NCBI GenBank assembly: GCA_024640255.1
Contig: JAHEFI010000048.1
Location: forward strand, 1-64,000
Direction: 5' to 3'
Length of the DNA stretch: 64,000 nucleotides
From: Bacteroidota bacterium
GTDB lineage: Bacteria; Bacteroidota; Bacteroidia; Chitinophagales; Chitinophagaceae
Numbering within the stretch: the first letter of the stretch is position 1; the number at the start of each line of letters is the position of its first letter. The notes under the pieces are model-generated. The model saw only the letters and a program-made list of their open reading frames with translations, was not told the origin of the DNA and ran no database searches. Below, piece after piece: positions 43,301 to 47,400 of this stretch. The position numbers and the translations under genes are program-made.

Positions 43301-44288
43301 TCGCTGTTGCAGAACCCGTTAATTGGGAAGTTGCACCAACACAAGCAGACAAAGTACCAGTTATAGTAGGGAGTGCATTAGCAGTTAATGTTGCTGGATT
43401 AGATGTAAAAGAAATGGTACCTGAAGCTGTACTTGTACTAACTACACAAGTATAAGAGGTTGCTTCAGAACTAGTCACTCCAGTTAAATTTAAAGTAGCC
43501 GTTGTTGCCCCAGAAAAAACACCGCCATTATTAATTAAGGTCCCATTTTTATACCATTGATAAGTATAACTTGATGGAGCTGCTCCAGAAACCGAACCAG
43601 TTGGAGTTACAGAGAAACTTATATTTGATCCTAGACAAGTTGTTTGATTAGCTGGTTGTGTACTTATACCTATATAATCATCATTAGTACCTAATCTGTA
43701 AAAACTAAAACCATAATCATTACTTCCTGCACTATGTAAAAATGTTAATGGAGTGGTACTATTTGTAAATCCAGTAAAAGGTATTTTTAAAATTACTCTA
43801 CCCGCTTTGGCCATTGTACTAGTGCCTGTAGGTATTGGAGCAGAAACAATTGTTCCTCCATTATAAGCAACTATGGTATAATTGCCATTGGAGATTTGAC
43901 TAATTCTAAAATACTCATTGGCACTAGCAGATCCATTAAAATATATACTAACATAATCAGAAGTATTAGCAGCATTATTACCTGATTTTCCCATCCACAA
44001 ATCAAAATCTAGTAATATATATCCAGTTCCTTGACTGGTATTCATATTGAAAATAATAGAAGAAGAAAGATTTTCACCAATGGCCAAATTATAAAAATTA
44101 CTTGGCATGATAGCTGCACATGGATTTAAAACACCATTATTAATAACCGTCCAACCTGTACAAGTTGTATTATTACCTGCGCCAGATATAGAAACAACTT
44201 GAGCATTCAATTTTATTGAAACTGAAAAAAATGTAAATAATGAAAATAAAAAGACAGTATAAAACTTTGAAAATCTATTGATTGACAT
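16302..44288 (-). CDS. giant multidomain cell-surface adhesin with T9SS type-B (gliding motility-associated) C-terminal domain
   Basis: Single uninterrupted ORF (tracked 44315-16302; first ATG with a good signal peptide at 44288, [30 protein letters not shown]). Ends [51 protein letters not shown]...[29 protein letters not shown], a CHU_C/TIGR04131-type domain. Confidence 0.95.
   Translation of the reverse strand: [9328 protein letters not shown]
16305..16592 (-). other. type-B T9SS C-terminal sorting domain (gliding motility-associated CTD)
   Basis: [15 protein letters not shown]...FNRWGNEVY...W.GK.......GTYFY. Confidence 0.93.
18890..21840 (-). repeat. three full copies plus one partial copy of a ~890-bp supra-repeat (cadherin/Big-like, VNGSLxTND...QVCDNxxPxxCSxA)
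   Basis: Unit starts (reading minus strand) near 21830, 20935, 20040 and 19155: [84 protein letters not shown]. Confidence 0.9.
21840..29450 (-). repeat. long tandem array of Ig-like, PKD-like and SprB-like repeats
   Basis: Recurrent VTVNPLPxATI..., YCQG...NWYT..GG...APxPST...YYVSQTxNGIESDR, [14 protein letters not shown], and ITQPTCxxxTGxI...YSIDGxNYQSSNxFTGLxxGxYSVTxKxxxGC units. Confidence 0.88.
29810..30390 (-). other. LamG/ConA-like domain 2 of the giant adhesin
   Basis: [16 protein letters not shown]...[10 protein letters not shown]...[19 protein letters not shown]...[18 protein letters not shown]. Confidence 0.85.
30530..31290 (-). other. ConA/LamG-like domain resembling the arabinofuranosidase-B catalytic-type fold
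   Basis: [80 protein letters not shown]. Confidence 0.65.
31990..33190 (-). other. RCC1-like beta-propeller domain of the giant adhesin
   Basis: Repeats [105 protein letters not shown]. Confidence 0.82.
33600..40740 (-). repeat. eight-unit thrombospondin type 3-like Ca-binding scaffold (paired DDDNDG / DSDGDG motifs) with inserted globular modules
   Basis: 16 D-rich motifs alternate: e.g. [25 protein letters not shown] and [38 protein letters not shown]-type motifs near 40680, 39580, 38730, 37830, 36920, 35960, 35085, 34250. Confidence 0.92.
40970..41530 (-). other. LamG/ConA-like domain 1 of the giant adhesin
   Basis: [16 protein letters not shown]...[11 protein letters not shown]...[21 protein letters not shown]...[18 protein letters not shown]. 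Confidence 0.87.
42000..42610 (-). other. glycine-rich domain of the giant adhesin
   Basis: [22 protein letters not shown]...[19 protein letters not shown]...[19 protein letters not shown]. Confidence 0.85.
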
Positions 44289-44343
44289 TCTAAAATGGGT
44301 TTTTGAAACGAACAAAAATCCATTTTATTGCTAGAATAGCATT

Positions 44344-44408
44344 TAGAATAAGTTCTATTAATACGAGTATATTCTATTAATTTTTTAACATTCTAAGAGT
44401 TAATTCTA
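44344..44408. promoter_or_regulatory. cluster of TAGAA-N4-TTCTA-like inverted repeats upstream of the giant adhesin
   Basis: TAGAA-TAAG-TTCTA (44344-44357), degenerate ACGAG-TATA-TTCTA (44363-44376) and AAGAG-TTAA-TTCTA (44395-44408). Confidence 0.5.
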
Positions 44409-44436
44409 ATCACAAAAAAATATATAGAAAATAATG

Positions 44437-47400
44437 TTAGAAAAACATCACATGAATTGTAGTACCCTGATGTTCAACACTTTCAATATCAAGATCTGCA
44501 TTCATTAATTTAATGAGGTTTCTGATAATCTGATACCCTACTCCATTGCCAGATTTAAATTTAGAATTGTGTTCAAAACCTTCATCCATTAAATTTCCAC
44601 TTGTCAAATATTGAATTAAGGATGCATTCATTCCAATACCAGTGTCTTTTACATAAATTAAATAACCTTCATCGATAACTTTGTAGCCAATTTCAATTTT
44701 ACCTTTTGAAGTTGCTTTAATGGCATTTACAATTAGATTGTATAGTAAAACTCTTAAAGAATCAGGCCAGTTATGAATAAATGTTTCAGATTTGATTTGA
44801 TTAACTAATTCAACTTTTTTATTTTCTATGAATGGGTGTACAAAATCAACTAAATCATTCACCAAAATACTTAAATCAAAATGTTGTTTAGAAGGCAAGG
44901 TTTCTATGTTATCGAATTTTACCCAATTCAACATATTAGAAGTTAAATATTCTAGTTCTTTAGAAGTATTAGCAATTTGAATGATAGAAGATTTAATTTG
45001 AGACTCATTTTTAGAATTAGCAATGTTTTTTGCAGTGATATGCATGTACTTTAAAGGCGTTAAAATATCATGATTCATAATAGCAATAACATGATCTTTA
45101 GCCTGATTCCTTTTTAATAAATAATTATTTAAATTATTTAATGATTCTGTTTTAGCAGCAACCTCTCTTTCTAAATCTCTTTGTCTTCTTTGGTAGATGA
45201 TTGTTTTAAATCTAATATATAACAACACTAACCCAATTATTGATGCTAGATAAACAAAATACATTAATGGATTTAAAGTCCATGGATATGAAACTGTAAA
45301 ATTTAATTCATTTGTTTTCCAATCTTGATCTATTGTATTTCTAATTCGAATATTTAATTTATGTGCGCCATATTCTAAATTATTATACTTAATGATAGGA
45401 TTTATAACATTAATCCTATTCCAAACTTCATCATCTAACTTATATTCCAACATGATATTCTCCTGTGATAGCATACCTGAAATACCTAATTGTAGCTCTA
45501 CATTTTTTGTATTGGAAGGTAGATTATTTAACGTATTATCAATATTATGAACTTTACCATCAATAAGAATTTTGTCAAAATAAACACTAGGTTGTATTTT
45601 GATATTGTTAATACTATCAGGATTAAATTGTATTAATCCATCTATCCCAGGGAAAGACAGATCACCATTTCTTAATTGTATTGCACAAGGCGTACATCCA
45701 CCATTAAATTCTAATTGATCTATACCATCAGGTTTACCAAAGTACCTGAATTTAATATTCCCGGGTCCTTTATTCCAAAAATCAATTAAAGAGGATACGG
45801 GAGACATAAATAAACCTTTGTTAGAACTTGCCCAAACTCTATTGTTTTTATCTACAATAAAACAATGCGCATAATTCAAATATTTATTTTGATCTAAAGG
45901 GAGTTTTTTAATAGCATTATCCTTATACATATACACTCCTCCACCATATGTACCAATGAGATAATAGTCCCCAATAGAAGAAATAGTTCTGAAATTTGCT
46001 TTAGATTTATCTCTAAAAAACAAATTAAAACTGTTTTTCAAAAGATCATATTTGTATAACCCATCCGTGGTAGCAGCTAATACTTCGGTATTACTTACCC
46101 TCATTAAACTATATACAATAAAATTAAACGGGGCTTTTTTAAATTTTAAAACATAACTCCAATTTTTATTTAAAGAAGATTTAGCGCTCTTCTTCATTAT
46201 ACCAGATTCATTAAATGAATAAATAAAATCTCCTATCTCAATATAATTATTTCTATTAATTATAATAGTATCACTAGCCACTTCTACATACTTTACTTTA
46301 TTTTCTTTTAAGTCATATTCAACTATCCCATCTGAATTAGTCATAAATAAAGTACTATCCTTAGTAATGTATGTGGCTGTTTCAGAAGGTTTATAAAATA
46401 TATTAGGAGTAATAGACTTAGCATTGCCAAAAATCTGTCCAGAATTAATCTGAATATTACCGTTGCTAAGTAATATTTGAGCATATGCAGATGTACTCAC
46501 GCCATTAATAGCATTATTGGGAAGTATTCGATTAAAATACCTTGGCTTTCCCACTAACATTCCTCTATTATCCGTACCTAAATAAATTGTATTTGTTAAC
46601 TGATCTACCTGAATATACTTTATGAACTCTTTTTCAGGCAATTGATTGGTAATTAATTCAGTTTTAAATTGGTTATTAACAATTATAAGTTTATACAAAC
46701 TGGATTCTTTAATAATATATACCGATTCGTTTGGATGATTTTGAAAAATATTAATTTGAGAAAAAATATTTTTAGGATTATAATTTTGCAATAAAGAGAA
46801 TGATCTTTCTGCTAAATAAGATCCTTTTGTTTTCTTATCGTCAAATTCATAGAAATGCCCATCAATAGTAAAGAGAAAAATTCGATTATTCAACATCATA
46901 CCTATACTGCTAGAAGGTATTGAAAATAATGTATCAAAATGGTTATTTTCGAATTGACAGAACAAGCTATTGTTTATGGTATATATTTTGCTATTTAGTA
47001 AAAAATCATTGTGTTCAATTTCTAAAAATTTATTTTGAATTGAACTTAAATTTAAACCATATTTATAATTTAAGTACCCAGACTGCCCAACCAACTTTTG
47101 AATAGATGAGTCAATGATAACTTTATTTCGATCAATAATAAATACCCTTTCATCAATTAACTTTCCAAACAGCTTCCCTTTATAAGTTTTATCAAAAAAT
47201 ACAATTCTATCATCTAAAACTTTTGACTTATCATTGTCTCCAAAATTCTGAAAACCATACCCATTGTATCTTAATATACCTGATTCTGTAGCTACCCATA
47301 AAAACCTATTTTTTTCATCAAATTGTAGTCCTTTGATGGCGTTTGTGGGTAAACCATTATCCGTATTAATTCTCTCGAAATTATATTGTAATTGTGCTTT

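Noticed and set aside
16302-44288. Many short + strand ORFs opposite the giant gene (e.g. 17038-17382, 36882-37166, 37234-37575)
   Set aside because: Low-complexity translations (I/S/C or P/S/V rich) mirroring repetitive minus-strand coding; no recognisable domains or own regulatory context.
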